A stretch of DNA of 64,000 nucleotides from Flavobacteriaceae bacterium (GTDB lineage Bacteria; Bacteroidota; Bacteroidia; Flavobacteriales; Flavobacteriaceae): contig CANGWK010000007.1 in the NCBI GenBank assembly GCA_947457615.1, forward strand, positions 35,717 to 99,716, given 5' to 3'. The translations under genes were made by a program, and so were the position numbers. Shown piece after piece: positions 53,067 to 61,882 of the stretch. A model generated the notes under the pieces. The model was not told the origin of the DNA. It did not search any database and worked only from the letters and a program-made list of their open reading frames with translations. How positions within the stretch are numbered: position 1 is the stretch's first letter; every line of letters starts with the position of its first letter.

Positions 53067-53834
53067 TCACTTAAAAAACACATCGTATCCAAAACGAATC
53101 AATGTTCCAATAACTACTATTAAAAAGAAAATTCTAATAAATCCGTTTCCTTTTTTAATAGCCAACTTTGCTCCAATCCATCCACCAAAGGCATTACAAG
53201 CCGCCAATGGAATTGCAATTGCCCAAATAATTTTCCCTTTCAAAATAAACAAACAAATCGAACCAAAGTTAGTTGCCAGGTTCACCATTTTAGCATTTGC
53301 AGAAGCATGTAAAAAATCGAATCCTAAAAGTGCCACAAACCCAAGAACTAAAAAACTACCAGTTCCAGGACCAATAAATCCGTCATAAAATCCAATACAT
53401 AAACTCATAAAAATGGCAAGAAGTAATTGTTTTTTCGGAGATAAATTCTTCTCTTGGTGGGATCCGAAATTCTTTTTGGCAAACGTATAAATAGCAATTA
53501 AAGTCAGTACAACAAGCAACAACGGTTTCATGAAATCATTACTTACCAAAGTCAATAAATTAGACCCTAAAAAAGCTGCACTAAAAGCAATGATAGCCAT
53601 TATGAATAGCAACTTCCAATTCATTTGCACTTTCTTCAAATATTGATTTGCGGCAAAAGCAGTTCCACTAAAAGCAGGGATTTTCAACGATCCAATTACC
53701 GAAGAAACGGCCAAGTTAGGCAACAAAACTAAAGCGATTGGTGTTTGAATTAATCCACCTCCGCCCACAATGGCATCTACAAATCCTGCAAAAAATGCCG
53801 CTAAACAAAGAAGTAGTATTACGTAGGTTTCCAT
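53067..53834 (-). CDS. TSUP (TauE/SafE) family transporter
   Basis: A 255-residue membrane protein with about seven helices, beginning LLLCLAAFFAGFVDAIVGGGGLIQTPIAL (by parts; the GGGGxI motif marks the family) and a second copy of the signature FYDGFIGPGTGSFLVLGFV. TSUP members move sulfite, sulfonates or other small anions; the substrate here is unknown. Single gene on the minus strand upstream of murA's stop. Confidence 0.9.
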   Translation of the reverse strand: METYVILLLCLAAFFAGFVDAIVGGGGLIQTPIALVLLPNLAVSSVIGSLKIPAFSGTAFAANQYLKKVQMNWKLLFIMAIIAFSAAFLGSNLLTLVSNDFMKPLLLVVLTLIAIYTFAKKNFGSHQEKNLSPKKQLLLAIFMSLCIGFYDGFIGPGTGSFLVLGFVALLGFDFLHASANAKMVNLATNFGSICLFILKGKIIWAIAIPLAACNAFGGWIGAKLAIKKGNGFIRIFFLIVVIGTLIRFGYDVFFK

Positions 53835-53852
53835 AAATTACTTAAAATGAAA

Positions 53853-53874
53853 AGAGGCACAATCTTGTACCTCT
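53853..53874 (-). terminator. Terminator-like hairpin downstream of murA
   Basis: Minus strand AGAGGTACAA, loop GA, TTGTGCCTCT then TTTTC: a 10-bp stem with one mismatch and a T-run, about 35 bases past the murA stop. Confidence 0.55.
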
Positions 53875-53909
53875 ATTTCTTTATTCTAAATTCTATTCTC
53901 TATTCTGAA

Positions 53910-55220
53910 TTAAACTCTAACGATATTTGCACCCAAAGCACGTAAGCGTTCATCTATCCTTTCGTAGCCTCTGTCAATTTGTTCGATGTTTTGAATTGTA
54001 GAGGTTCCTTTAGCAGAAAGCGCTGCAATTAGCAAGGAAATTCCTGCTCTAATATCTGGTGAACTCATTATGGTTGCTTTTAATTGAGATTTAAAATTAT
54101 GTCCCATAACTACTGCTCGGTGCGGATCGCATAACATAATTTTAGCACCCATATCTATTAATTTGTCAACAAAAAACAAGCGGCTTTCAAACATTTTTTG
54201 GTGAATCAACACATCGCCATTAGCTTGCGTTGCAACCACCAAAATAATACTTAATAAATCAGGTGTAAATCCCGGCCATGGCGCATCTGCAATAGTTAAA
54301 ATCGAACCATCGATGTCTGTTTTTACTTCATAGCCATTTTCATGCGTAGGAATGTATATATCATCTCCTCTTCTTTCAAGAGTGATTCCTAGTTTTCTAA
54401 ACACACTCGGAATAACCCCTAGGTTGTCCCAACTTACATTTTTTATTGTGATTTCACTTCTTGTCATTGCTGCTAGACCAATCCAAGAACCAATTTCAAT
54501 CATATCCGGAAGAATTCTATGCTCACAACCACCAAGACTTTCAACTCCCTCAATAATTAGTAAATTAGACCCAACTCCTTTAATATTGGCGCCCATAGAA
54601 TTTAACATTTTACATAGTTGTTGTAAGTAAGGCTCACAAGCAGCATTATAAATTGTTGTTACTCCTTCAGCTAAAACTGCCGCCATAACTATATTGGCGG
54701 TACCAGTTACTGATGCTTCATCCAGCAACATATAAGCACCTTTTAATCTTCCTTCATTTTCAACACCATAAAAATGGTCTTCTTTTTCGTATCTAAATTT
54801 AGCGCCAAGATTAATAAATCCTTCAAAATGGGTATCTAATCTTCGTCTTCCTATTTTGTCACCTCCTGGTTTCGGAATATATCCTTTTCCAAATCGAGAT
54901 AACAATGGTCCAACAATCATAATAGAACCTCTAAGTGAACCACCTTCTTTTTTAAAAGCTTCCGTTTCAAGATAATTCACATTCACTTCATCGGCTTGAA
55001 AAGTAATGGATCCTGGTCCGTTTTTTTGCAATTTAACTCCTAAATTCCCTAAAAGAGTTATTAATTTATTGACATCAATAATATCTGGAATATTATTAAT
55101 TGTTACTTTTTCTGGTGTTAAAAGTACCGCACACAATATTTGTAATGCTTCATTTTTAGCTCCTTGTGGTGTAACATCCCCTTTTAGTCTAATGCCTCCT
55201 TCAATTTTAAAAGTTCCCAT
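53910..55220 (-). CDS. murA: UDP-N-acetylglucosamine 1-carboxyvinyltransferase (Asp-type, fosfomycin-insensitive class)
   Basis: A 436-residue enolpyruvyl transferase, the first committed step of peptidoglycan synthesis. N-terminal RLKGDVTPQGAKNEAL, RGSIMIVGPLLSRFG and DMIEIGSWIGLAAMT are typical. The active-site loop, usually PGGCxIGxRP, reads PKPGGDKIGRRRLDTH: Asp121 replaces the catalytic Cys that fosfomycin alkylates. Known Asp-type MurAs are active and resistant. Downstream of DUF4290 by 80 bases on the same strand. Confidence 0.96.
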   Translation of the reverse strand: MGTFKIEGGIRLKGDVTPQGAKNEALQILCAVLLTPEKVTINNIPDIIDVNKLITLLGNLGVKLQKNGPGSITFQADEVNVNYLETEAFKKEGGSLRGSIMIVGPLLSRFGKGYIPKPGGDKIGRRRLDTHFEGFINLGAKFRYEKEDHFYGVENEGRLKGAYMLLDEASVTGTANIVMAAVLAEGVTTIYNAACEPYLQQLCKMLNSMGANIKGVGSNLLIIEGVESLGGCEHRILPDMIEIGSWIGLAAMTRSEITIKNVSWDNLGVIPSVFRKLGITLERRGDDIYIPTHENGYEVKTDIDGSILTIADAPWPGFTPDLLSIILVVATQANGDVLIHQKMFESRLFFVDKLIDMGAKIMLCDPHRAVVMGHNFKSQLKATIMSSPDIRAGISLLIAALSAKGTSTIQNIEQIDRGYERIDERLRALGANIVRV

Positions 55221-55299
55221 TTCTTTGGTTGTAAGTTAGTAGGTTTTAGGAGCAAAGGTTTTAAGGTTTCTGGGAACCTTAGTGCCTATGCACCTTTTT

Positions 55300-56025
55300 T
55301 TATTTTGGATTATTATTATTTTTTACAAAAGGTTTTTTGCCTAATGGTGGTTTTTTATAACCTTGTATTTTTAAATTTTTCTGACTTGTTACTAAAGATT
55401 TATTAGTTACTTTTTTATTAGTTCTAATCAAATCATTGGTAGTTGATAATTCTTCTTCACTGCCTAAAAGATTAATAGTTCCTTCGGATAGTTCATACAA
55501 ATGTTCAAAAATAACCGTATCGGTAACTGTATCTTTATTCCAACTTAAGTAGGATTTTTTCATGTGATTGGCAATAACTTTTACCAACGCACTTTTCATT
55601 TCTCCTTCGTCCCATTTATTTGCAACTTCTATCATGTATTTGATATTGTTACCATAAAATCGGTATTTCGGATTTTTTTGTGGATAGGATAAACGCTCAG
55701 GTTTTAAGTTGATTACCTCCCGCGTTGGAATCGGATAAGGTGAATCTACATCCAACATAAAATCGGCCATAATAAAAATTTGATCCCACAATTTATGCTG
55801 AAAATCCGGCACATCGCGTAAATGCGGATTCAAACTCCCCATCACCTGAATGATATATCTAGCCGCCTTGTTACGTTCTTCTTTATCAGCAATTACCTTA
55901 GCCTGATCAATCAATTTTTGTAAATGACGACCATATTCTGGAATTATTAAATGCGGTCTTTCGGCGTTGTATTCTAAATTAAAAACCACGTCGTTGGCAT
56001 TCTCTTTTATATATTTTGGTACCAT
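55300..56025 (-). CDS. DUF4290 protein
   Basis: A 241-residue soluble protein. NLEYNAERPHLIIPEYGRHLQKLIDQA (by parts), NPHLRDVPDFQHKLWDQIFIM and DVDSPYPIPTREVINLKPERL are distinctive of DUF4290, a Bacteroidetes family of unknown function. The C terminus is a basic Lys/Asn-rich tail. It sits between murA and the DUF493 gene in one minus-strand run, an arrangement I recall in other Flavobacteriia. Confidence 0.9.
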   Translation of the reverse strand: MVPKYIKENANDVVFNLEYNAERPHLIIPEYGRHLQKLIDQAKVIADKEERNKAARYIIQVMGSLNPHLRDVPDFQHKLWDQIFIMADFMLDVDSPYPIPTREVINLKPERLSYPQKNPKYRFYGNNIKYMIEVANKWDEGEMKSALVKVIANHMKKSYLSWNKDTVTDTVIFEHLYELSEGTINLLGSEEELSTTNDLIRTNKKVTNKSLVTSQKNLKIQGYKKPPLGKKPFVKNNNNPK

Positions 56026-56026
56026 A

Positions 56027-56311
56027 TTAAAATGAAATTATTCCTTCAATTGTAGAGACTTCAATGTATTTTTCCACCACATCAGCGGGAGAATTCATCG
56101 TGACATTAATCGAAACACTAGTATATTTTCCTGCTTTTGATTGCTGGGTTTTAATAACAGCCCCCATATTGTTAAAAGCATTTTCTACCTCTTCTATTTT
56201 CTTAGCATCCGTTGGAACAATGAATTTATAAAGGTATTCTGATGGCCAACTAGAAGTATTATTTAATTCTTCTTTTAAGCGAATATAAAATTCTTCGGTC
56301 TTTTTATCCAT
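56027..56311 (-). CDS. DUF493 family protein
   Basis: A 94-residue protein with WPSEYLYKFIVPTDAKKIEEVENAF (by parts) and SKAGKYTSVSINVTMNSPADVVEKYIEVSTIEG, the ferredoxin-like alpha-beta fold of the YbeD/DUF493 family. YbeD has been tied to regulation of lipoate or other metabolism, but the role is uncertain. Start MDKKTEEF at 56311 is used because the promoter box (56331-56338) overlaps the longer reading frame. Its stop and the DUF4290 start are one base apart. Confidence 0.85.
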   Translation of the reverse strand: MDKKTEEFYIRLKEELNNTSSWPSEYLYKFIVPTDAKKIEEVENAFNNMGAVIKTQQSKAGKYTSVSINVTMNSPADVVEKYIEVSTIEGIISF

Positions 56312-56330
56312 TCTATAATTAAAATATACG

Positions 56331-56338
56331 CAAATATA
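56331..56338 (-). promoter_or_regulatory. -7 box (TATATTTG) of the DUF493-DUF4290-murA run
   Basis: Minus-strand TATATTTG 19 bases before the ATG at 56311. Confidence 0.5.
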
Positions 56339-56401
56339 CATTTTTGATATTATATATTAGATATAGCCTATTAGATTTTTAAGATTTAGGAGAGTATTTT
56401 C

Positions 56402-56482
56402 AGGAGCGAATGGCTTGCGCATTTTAGTAAACGTAATTCCTGCTTTTCGCACCGCAAGGCGGTTTGCTTCAATCAGGGCTAG
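56402..56482 (-). repeat. TAGCCC-GAT interspersed element, copy 4 (degenerate)
   Basis: Minus strand CTAGCCCTGATTGAAGC, then GCCTTGCGGTGCGAAAAGCAGGAATT: start and GCAGGAA part match the other copies, the middle is GC-richer. A further AGCCCGAT fragment follows at about 56507-56514. It accounts for most of the gene-free 56312-56636, which otherwise holds only the next terminator. Confidence 0.6.
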
Positions 56483-56555
56483 AAAGTTTTTGTCTTTTGT
56501 GAAATAGCCCGATAGCTCGGATTAACAATCCCGATCCATTTTCAACTTAAAACAA

Positions 56556-56585
56556 AAAAATACAACTTTTTACAGTTGTATTTTT
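56556..56585 (-). terminator. Terminator of the FISUMP gene
   Basis: AAAAATACAACT, six-base loop, AGTTGTATTTTT: a 12-bp perfect stem about 50 bases past the stop, with T-run on the minus strand. Confidence 0.8.
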
Positions 56586-56636
56586 ATATAATTCCGTTTG
56601 TAGTTGTCTGAAACAAATAAAATCATTTTCTATTTT

Positions 56637-57725
56637 TTAATCTTTAACACATCTAATGGATAATGCTCTGTTTTTAACAGCACTACTTTTAACCAATTCA
56701 TCACTAGTACAATTTACATCTCTTACCCATACCAAATCAGGGGCTGTAGTGCCAACTTCTGAACTTGTCCACCAATAGGCGGCTTTTCCTTTCCATACAA
56801 ATTTATCTAAAAATATTGGTAGGGTTGGTGGAGGACCGGGCGAAGCGGGAATTAATTCATAATGGTAATAAAATAATCCTCCTGGTAAAGCACTAAATCC
56901 AGAATCGTTTGTGCCGTAATTTGTAGAAACATCCCATGTAGAAGTAGCAGAATTATCTTTTAGTTTTTTGCCTACAACATTTTCGCCGCCCAAGCCTGTC
57001 GCCAAGCTATCCCAATCTGCATCCGTTGAAACATGCCACCCCACTGGAGCTAATTTCTTTCTTGATGTTGGGATAGTTAATGAAGCAACATTCCATATTC
57101 CTGCTACGGCATACCAATTATATAATTTACCATAAATAGGGCCATTTGCAGAGTCAAAAGCATAATCACAATAAGCTCCAACTTTTAGAGATCCTAATTC
57201 TGCAACATCGGTGGCAACTTGAATGGGAGATCCATCACTATATGTGGTAGCATTCAAATTTTGTTTCATCCATGTTTTACCATTAATTACTAAGGTATTA
57301 TAAGAAGTACCATCAACTGTAACAGGTGTTCCATTGATAAATAAATCATGCAAGGTTGTAAAAGTTAATTGATTACCATAAACAGGTATTCCATCACTTT
57401 TTTTAACATATGCTCTTACATAGTAAGTCGTGTTTGGAGACAATTGGTTTAGGGTATAGGAAAAAGTTCCAGAACCAGGATTTTGAACAACTTTATGATT
57501 TGGATTTAAAATAGGATTTCCAATTGTATTCCAGCAAAAACCTATTTCCAAATTATCCCCATAAGCCACAATCCCTATAATTTTTGCTGATGTATAATTG
57601 ATTTCCTCTACACTATAAGTGCTTATATTTAAGGATGTGGAAGTAATAGTTCCAGAAACACTATCATTACTACTACAGCTAAATAAGAATAAGGAAAATA
57701 AGGTAACTACTAATATTTTTTTCAT
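56637..57725 (-). CDS. FISUMP-domain lipoprotein with fibronectin type III-like module
   Basis: A 362-residue surface lipoprotein (signal VTLFSLFLFSCSSN, lipidated Cys). Residues about 35-130 resemble a fibronectin type III-like module (AKIIGIVAYGDNLEIGFCWN ... LSPNTTYYVRAYVKKSDG). Residues about 135-360 are the Fibrobacter succinogenes major paralogous domain (INGKTWMKQNLNATTYSDGSPI, GKLYNWYAV, LAPVGWHVSTDADWDSL, WTSSE, SIRCVKD). Function unknown; such proteins occur in many paralogues in Bacteroidetes. Confidence 0.9.
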   Translation of the reverse strand: MKKILVVTLFSLFLFSCSSNDSVSGTITSTSLNISTYSVEEINYTSAKIIGIVAYGDNLEIGFCWNTIGNPILNPNHKVVQNPGSGTFSYTLNQLSPNTTYYVRAYVKKSDGIPVYGNQLTFTTLHDLFINGTPVTVDGTSYNTLVINGKTWMKQNLNATTYSDGSPIQVATDVAELGSLKVGAYCDYAFDSANGPIYGKLYNWYAVAGIWNVASLTIPTSRKKLAPVGWHVSTDADWDSLATGLGGENVVGKKLKDNSATSTWDVSTNYGTNDSGFSALPGGLFYYHYELIPASPGPPPTLPIFLDKFVWKGKAAYWWTSSEVGTTAPDLVWVRDVNCTSDELVKSSAVKNRALSIRCVKD

Positions 57726-57812
57726 AACTTAGATATGATTTGTATTTTATTATTAGATTCCAAAATTATAAAAATTTAATTAATTTCCAACATTATATCA
57801 AAAACAATTCAA

Positions 57813-57820
57813 TAAATTTG
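57813..57820 (+). promoter_or_regulatory. -7 box (TAAATTTG) of the P-loop gene
   Basis: TAAATTTG 20 bases before a TTG start at 57840. Confidence 0.5.
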
Positions 57821-57839
57821 CTCCTTATTTCCAAAAATT

Positions 57840-58373
57840 TTGAATAAAGAAATTGTAGTTATCATTGGTGGACCCGGAACAGGAAAAACAACAATCATTG
57901 ACGGCTTGCTAGCTAAAGGATATTGTTGCTACCCCGAGATTTCTCGCGAGGTAACTATGGAAGCTAAAAAACAAGGAATAGAGCAATTATTTCTTGAAAA
58001 TCCATTACTTTTTAGCGAACTATTATTAGAAGGCAGAAAAAAACAATTCAATAATGCAGTAGCCGAAACCCAAGACGTTGTATTTCTAGACAGAGGAATC
58101 CCGGATGTTTTAGCCTACATGCATTATATTGGCGATAGCTATCCTGTTTTTTTTGATCTTGCCTGCCGCGAACATATTTATACAAAGATATTTTTACTTC
58201 CACCTTGGGAAGAAATTTATGTAAGCGACGACCAGCGCTATGAAAACTTTGAACAAGCCAAACTAATATACAACCATCTTACAGAAACCTACCAAAAATA
58301 TGGCTACAATTTAATTGAAGTTCCCAAAGGAACTTTAGAAGAGCGTATTCATTACATTATAAATCAATTGTAA
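57840..58373 (+). CDS. P-loop ATP-binding protein (NadR/Ttd14-like)
   Basis: A 177-residue kinase-like protein with Walker A GGPGTGKTTIIDGLL (residues 9-23), an Arg-rich LFLENPLLFSELLLEGRKKQ helix and a Walker-B-like VVFLDRGIPDVLAYM. It resembles the AAA family of Ttd14/NadR-type proteins, which bind or phosphorylate small molecules; the substrate is unknown. Start is TTG at 57840: no ATG is near and the -7 box lies 20 bases upstream. Precedes recQ by about 60 bases. Confidence 0.78.
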   Translation: MNKEIVVIIGGPGTGKTTIIDGLLAKGYCCYPEISREVTMEAKKQGIEQLFLENPLLFSELLLEGRKKQFNNAVAETQDVVFLDRGIPDVLAYMHYIGDSYPVFFDLACREHIYTKIFLLPPWEEIYVSDDQRYENFEQAKLIYNHLTETYQKYGYNLIEVPKGTLEERIHYIINQL

Positions 58374-58436
58374 TCTTGTTTTTATTACATTTACGACATT
58401 ATTGCCTCGTAATTTCTAATTCGTAATAGATATTAA

Positions 58437-60332
58437 ATGTCCAATCCGTTAGTTATTCTACAACAATACTGGAAACACGATGCGTTTAGAACACCGCAAG
58501 AGGAAATTATTGCAGCTGTTCTTGAGGGAAAAGATAATTTTGTTTTAATGCCTACTGGTGGTGGAAAATCGGTTTGTTTTCAAGTTCCTGCAATGTTAAT
58601 GGATGGAATTTGCTTAGTTATTTCGCCCTTGGTTGCCCTAATGAAAGACCAAGTACAAAATCTTCAAAACAAAGGGATTAAAGCTATCGCACTCACTGGA
58701 GGAATTGCATCCGATGAAATAATAGATCTTTTAGATAATTGTCAATTTGGAAATTATAAGTTTTTATACCTTTCTCCTGAAAGATTACAAAGCGACTGGA
58801 TTTTAGAACGAATTAAAAATCTACCTTTAAATCTTATTACAATCGACGAAGCACACTGTGTGTCCCAATGGGGACATGATTTTAGACCTGCTTATTTAAA
58901 AATAGCAAAACTTAAAGAGTATTTTCCTAAAGTACCTTTTTTGGCATTAACAGCATCCGCTACTAAAAGAGTGCAAGAGGATATTTTGATGCAATTGCAA
59001 ATGAATAATTCGCAGATATTCACCAAATCATTTGCAAGAGAAAATCTGGCTTACATGGTTTTTAATGTAGAAGACAAACTCCATTTAATGGAGCAAATTC
59101 TGAAGAAAAATCCGCAGTCTTCTATAATTTATGTAAATAACAGAAAGGCTTGTTCCGAAACTGCTAACCAATTGCAATCCCTAGGATATTCTGCTACTTA
59201 TTACCACGGAGGTCTTTCATCTAAAGAGAAAGAAAAACAAATGCAGCTTTGGATGGACGAAAAAGTGCAAATTATTGTTGCAACCAACGCCTTCGGAATG
59301 GGAATTGATAAAGCTAATGTGAAAACGGTGATCCATTTACATATTCCGCCTAATTTAGAAAACTACTACCAAGAGGCAGGCCGAGCAGGAAGAAACGGAG
59401 AAAAAGCATTTGCGGTTTTGCTAACTAATCCATCCGATGTGATTCATGCGGAAGCTCAATTTTTGAGTATTCTTGCGGATAAAGCATTTTTAAATTTAGT
59501 ATTTGTCAAACTATGTAATTATTTTCAAATTGCTTATGGTGAAGGTATAGATGAAAAATTCAGTTTTAACATCAACCATTTTTGTATTAAATATTCCTTT
59601 TCTGTTTTAAAAGTTTATAATGCTTTACAATTTCTAGACCGTCAAGGGATTCTTACCCTATCGCAGGAATTTTCAGAAAAAATCACGCTTCAGTTTTGTA
59701 TTCCTTCCAAAGAAGTTATGCGATACATAAGTTTAAATCCGCAAGATGAAGAAGTAATCCTAACTATTTTGCGAACTAATCCAGGAGTTTACGAATCGCA
59801 ATCCGTTTTAAACCTCTCTTTAATTGCTAAAAAATCTAATGCTCCTGAAAATCAAGTTTTAGCGGTTCTTCATAAACTAAATGAAAAAGGAATAATTGAA
59901 TTGCATGCAAAAAACAATGATGCTTCGATTACTTTTAACGAAGTTCGAGAAGACGATAGAACTATTAATAGGGTTTCTAAGTATTTAGAAGCACAAAACC
60001 TTCTTAAAACCAGCCAATTAAAATCAGTTTTAAACTATATCAAGGAAGATACTACCTGTAAAAGCAAATTACTACTAGAATATTTTGGAGAAGTTAAAGC
60101 TAAAGATTGTGGAATTTGCTCTTTCTGTATTTCAAAAAACAAAAACAAGACAGATTATGTTCTGCTTGCTGAAAAAATTGTGGAGTTATTAAAAATTCAG
60201 GAGTTGAATTCTAGAGATATTCAAAAATTAGTCAAATATCCAAAGGACGATGTTATCTTTGTACTTCAAAATTTATTGGAAAACGCTACCATTATTGTGC
60301 GATCTAATAATTTATATTCTATTAAGAATTAA
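58437..60332 (+). CDS. ATP-dependent DNA helicase RecQ family
   Basis: A 631-residue superfamily 2 helicase. Walker A PTGGGKSVCFQVPA, DEAHCVSQWGHDFRP (motif II with aromatic-rich loop), TASATKRVQEDI, VATNAFGMGIDKANVK and QEAGRAGRNGE (motif VI). The RecQ-Ct zinc site CKSKLLLEYFGEVKAKDCGICSFC (by parts) ends with CxxC. C-terminal tail is winged-helix like; no HRDC domain is apparent, so this is the shorter Bacteroidetes RecQ form. Role is recombination and replication repair. Confidence 0.94.
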   Translation: MSNPLVILQQYWKHDAFRTPQEEIIAAVLEGKDNFVLMPTGGGKSVCFQVPAMLMDGICLVISPLVALMKDQVQNLQNKGIKAIALTGGIASDEIIDLLDNCQFGNYKFLYLSPERLQSDWILERIKNLPLNLITIDEAHCVSQWGHDFRPAYLKIAKLKEYFPKVPFLALTASATKRVQEDILMQLQMNNSQIFTKSFARENLAYMVFNVEDKLHLMEQILKKNPQSSIIYVNNRKACSETANQLQSLGYSATYYHGGLSSKEKEKQMQLWMDEKVQIIVATNAFGMGIDKANVKTVIHLHIPPNLENYYQEAGRAGRNGEKAFAVLLTNPSDVIHAEAQFLSILADKAFLNLVFVKLCNYFQIAYGEGIDEKFSFNINHFCIKYSFSVLKVYNALQFLDRQGILTLSQEFSEKITLQFCIPSKEVMRYISLNPQDEEVILTILRTNPGVYESQSVLNLSLIAKKSNAPENQVLAVLHKLNEKGIIELHAKNNDASITFNEVREDDRTINRVSKYLEAQNLLKTSQLKSVLNYIKEDTTCKSKLLLEYFGEVKAKDCGICSFCISKNKNKTDYVLLAEKIVELLKIQELNSRDIQKLVKYPKDDVIFVLQNLLENATIIVRSNNLYSIKN

Positions 60333-60339
60333 AAAAAAT

Positions 60340-60366
60340 GAGATTGCTTTGTTCCTAGCAATGACA
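60340..60366 (+). repeat. REP-like GATTGCTTTGTTCCTAGCAATGAC
   Basis: In the 41-base gap between recQ and fmt, GAGATTGCTTTG and TTCCTAGCAATGAC form a small hairpin (ATTGC / GCAAT). I recognise it as a variant of the widespread TTGCTTCGTTCCTCGCAATGAC repeat. Confidence 0.5.
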
Positions 60367-60373
60367 TGACACT

Positions 60374-61321
60374 ATGGAAAAATTAAGAATTGTTTTTATG
60401 GGTACGCCCGAATTTGCAGTGGGTATTTTAGACACCATTTTAAAAAATAACCACGAAGTGGTTGGCGTAATTACTGCTGCGGATAAACCTGCGGGTCGCG
60501 GTCAAAAAATTAAATATTCGGCAGTAAAAGAATTTGCTTTAGAAAAGAATTTGCATTTATTACAGCCAACTAATTTAAAAGACGAACATTTTTTAGAAGA
60601 ACTAAGAAGTTTGAATGCAAATTTGCAAGTAGTAGTAGCTTTTAGAATGTTGCCTGAACTAGTCTGGAAAATGCCTAAGTTGGGCACTTTTAATCTTCAC
60701 GCTTCTCTTCTTCCAGATTATCGAGGTGCCGCACCAATAAATTGGGCAATAATAAATGGAGAAACCAAAACAGGAGTTACTACTTTTTTTATTGACGATA
60801 AAATAGATACTGGTGCCATTATTTTAAGCAAAGAAATACCAATTGCCTATGATGAAAGTGCTGGAAGCCTCCACGATAGGCTAATGAATTTAGGAAGTGA
60901 AGCCGTAGCAGAAACTTTAGTGTTAATAGAAAAAGGTGAAGCGAATACAACCATTCAAAAAGAATCTAGTGAAGATAAAACCGCTTATAAGCTTAATAAA
61001 GATAATTGTAAAATAGATTTTTCTAAAACAGGGATTGAAATCTATAATCTAATTCGTGGACTTTCCCCTTATCCTAGCGCTTGGTGCACAATTAATGATG
61101 GTGAAATTGAGTGGAATGTTAAAATATATGATGCAAACTTAGAATTAAACCCTCATTCGGAAATAATAGGGAAATTATTTATCACAAAAAAAGAGCTAAA
61201 GATATCCGTAATTGGAGGTTTCTTAGAAATACTAAGTTTGCAGTTTCCAGGAAAAAAAAGAATGAATACCGCCGAATTATTAAACGGGATGACGATTTCA
61301 AGTTCAGCAAAAGCGTTGTAA
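60374..61321 (+). CDS. fmt: Methionyl-tRNA formyltransferase
   Basis: A 315-residue enzyme formylating initiator Met-tRNA with 10-formyl-tetrahydrofolate. VFMGTPEFAVGIL at the start, AADKPAGRGQKI, LPDYRGAAPINWAI with the catalytic Asn-His-Asp surroundings (FNLHASLLPDYRGAAP, by parts), and a C-terminal OB-like domain (RGLSPYPSAWCTI). Length fits. Follows recQ closely. Confidence 0.97.
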   Translation: MEKLRIVFMGTPEFAVGILDTILKNNHEVVGVITAADKPAGRGQKIKYSAVKEFALEKNLHLLQPTNLKDEHFLEELRSLNANLQVVVAFRMLPELVWKMPKLGTFNLHASLLPDYRGAAPINWAIINGETKTGVTTFFIDDKIDTGAIILSKEIPIAYDESAGSLHDRLMNLGSEAVAETLVLIEKGEANTTIQKESSEDKTAYKLNKDNCKIDFSKTGIEIYNLIRGLSPYPSAWCTINDGEIEWNVKIYDANLELNPHSEIIGKLFITKKELKISVIGGFLEILSLQFPGKKRMNTAELLNGMTISSSAKAL

Positions 61322-61428
61322 AGTATTGAAATCATTGAAAAAACAATGCGAAAAGAGCAATAAAACACCTGTTTTATTAACAAAACAAATGAGTTATCAA
61401 CAAAATAGCCTAAAATGATAGGTATCAT

Positions 61429-61458
61429 TTGTGTAGTGTCTAAATTCTACTAAATTTG
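61429..61458 (+). promoter_or_regulatory. Promoter of the HU gene
   Basis: TTG (61429-61431), 19 bases, TAAATTTG (61451-61458): perfect spacing and boxes. The leader to the ATG at 61503 is about 40 bases. Confidence 0.65.
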
Positions 61459-61502
61459 TTTTGAATAAATAAATGTTTAACCAACAATTAATAACTATTA
61501 TT

Positions 61503-61775
61503 ATGAACAAATCAGAATTAATCGATGCTATTGCTGCTGAAGCAGGAATTACAAAAGCTGCTGCAAAATTAGCTTTAGAGTCATTTTTAGGAAATGTAGG
61601 AGCTACTTTGAAAAAAGGTGGAAGAGTTTCTTTAGTAGGTTTCGGATCTTGGTCAGTTTCTAACAGAGCTGCTAGAGATGGAAGAAATCCTCAAACAGGA
61701 AAAACTATCAAAATCGCTGCTAAAAATGTAGTGAAATTTAAAGCTGGTGCTGAATTAGAAGGTTCAGTAAACTAG
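61503..61775 (+). CDS. hup: HU-family DNA-binding protein
   Basis: A 90-residue nucleoid protein (MNKSELIDAIAAEAGITKAAAK, by parts) with the arm motif GRNPQTGKTIKIAAKNVVKFKAG. HU bends and compacts DNA as a dimer. The ATG at 61503 is the standard family start; an in-frame ATG at 61473 would add ten non-conserved residues. Promoter and terminator make it a single-gene unit. Confidence 0.96.
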   Translation: MNKSELIDAIAAEAGITKAAAKLALESFLGNVGATLKKGGRVSLVGFGSWSVSNRAARDGRNPQTGKTIKIAAKNVVKFKAGAELEGSVN

Positions 61776-61795
61776 TAAATTTCCTTATCAATATA

Positions 61796-61821
61796 AAAAT
61801 CACGCTATTTAGCGTGATTTT
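61796..61821 (+). terminator. Terminator of hup
   Basis: AAAATCACGCT, loop ATTT, AGCGTGATTTT and a T-run, 20 bases past the hup stop. Confidence 0.9.
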
Positions 61822-61882
61822 TTTTTGATTAAAATTTTTGATTCTATTCGTATTATTCGTATTTTTAAATAAAATTGGCACT

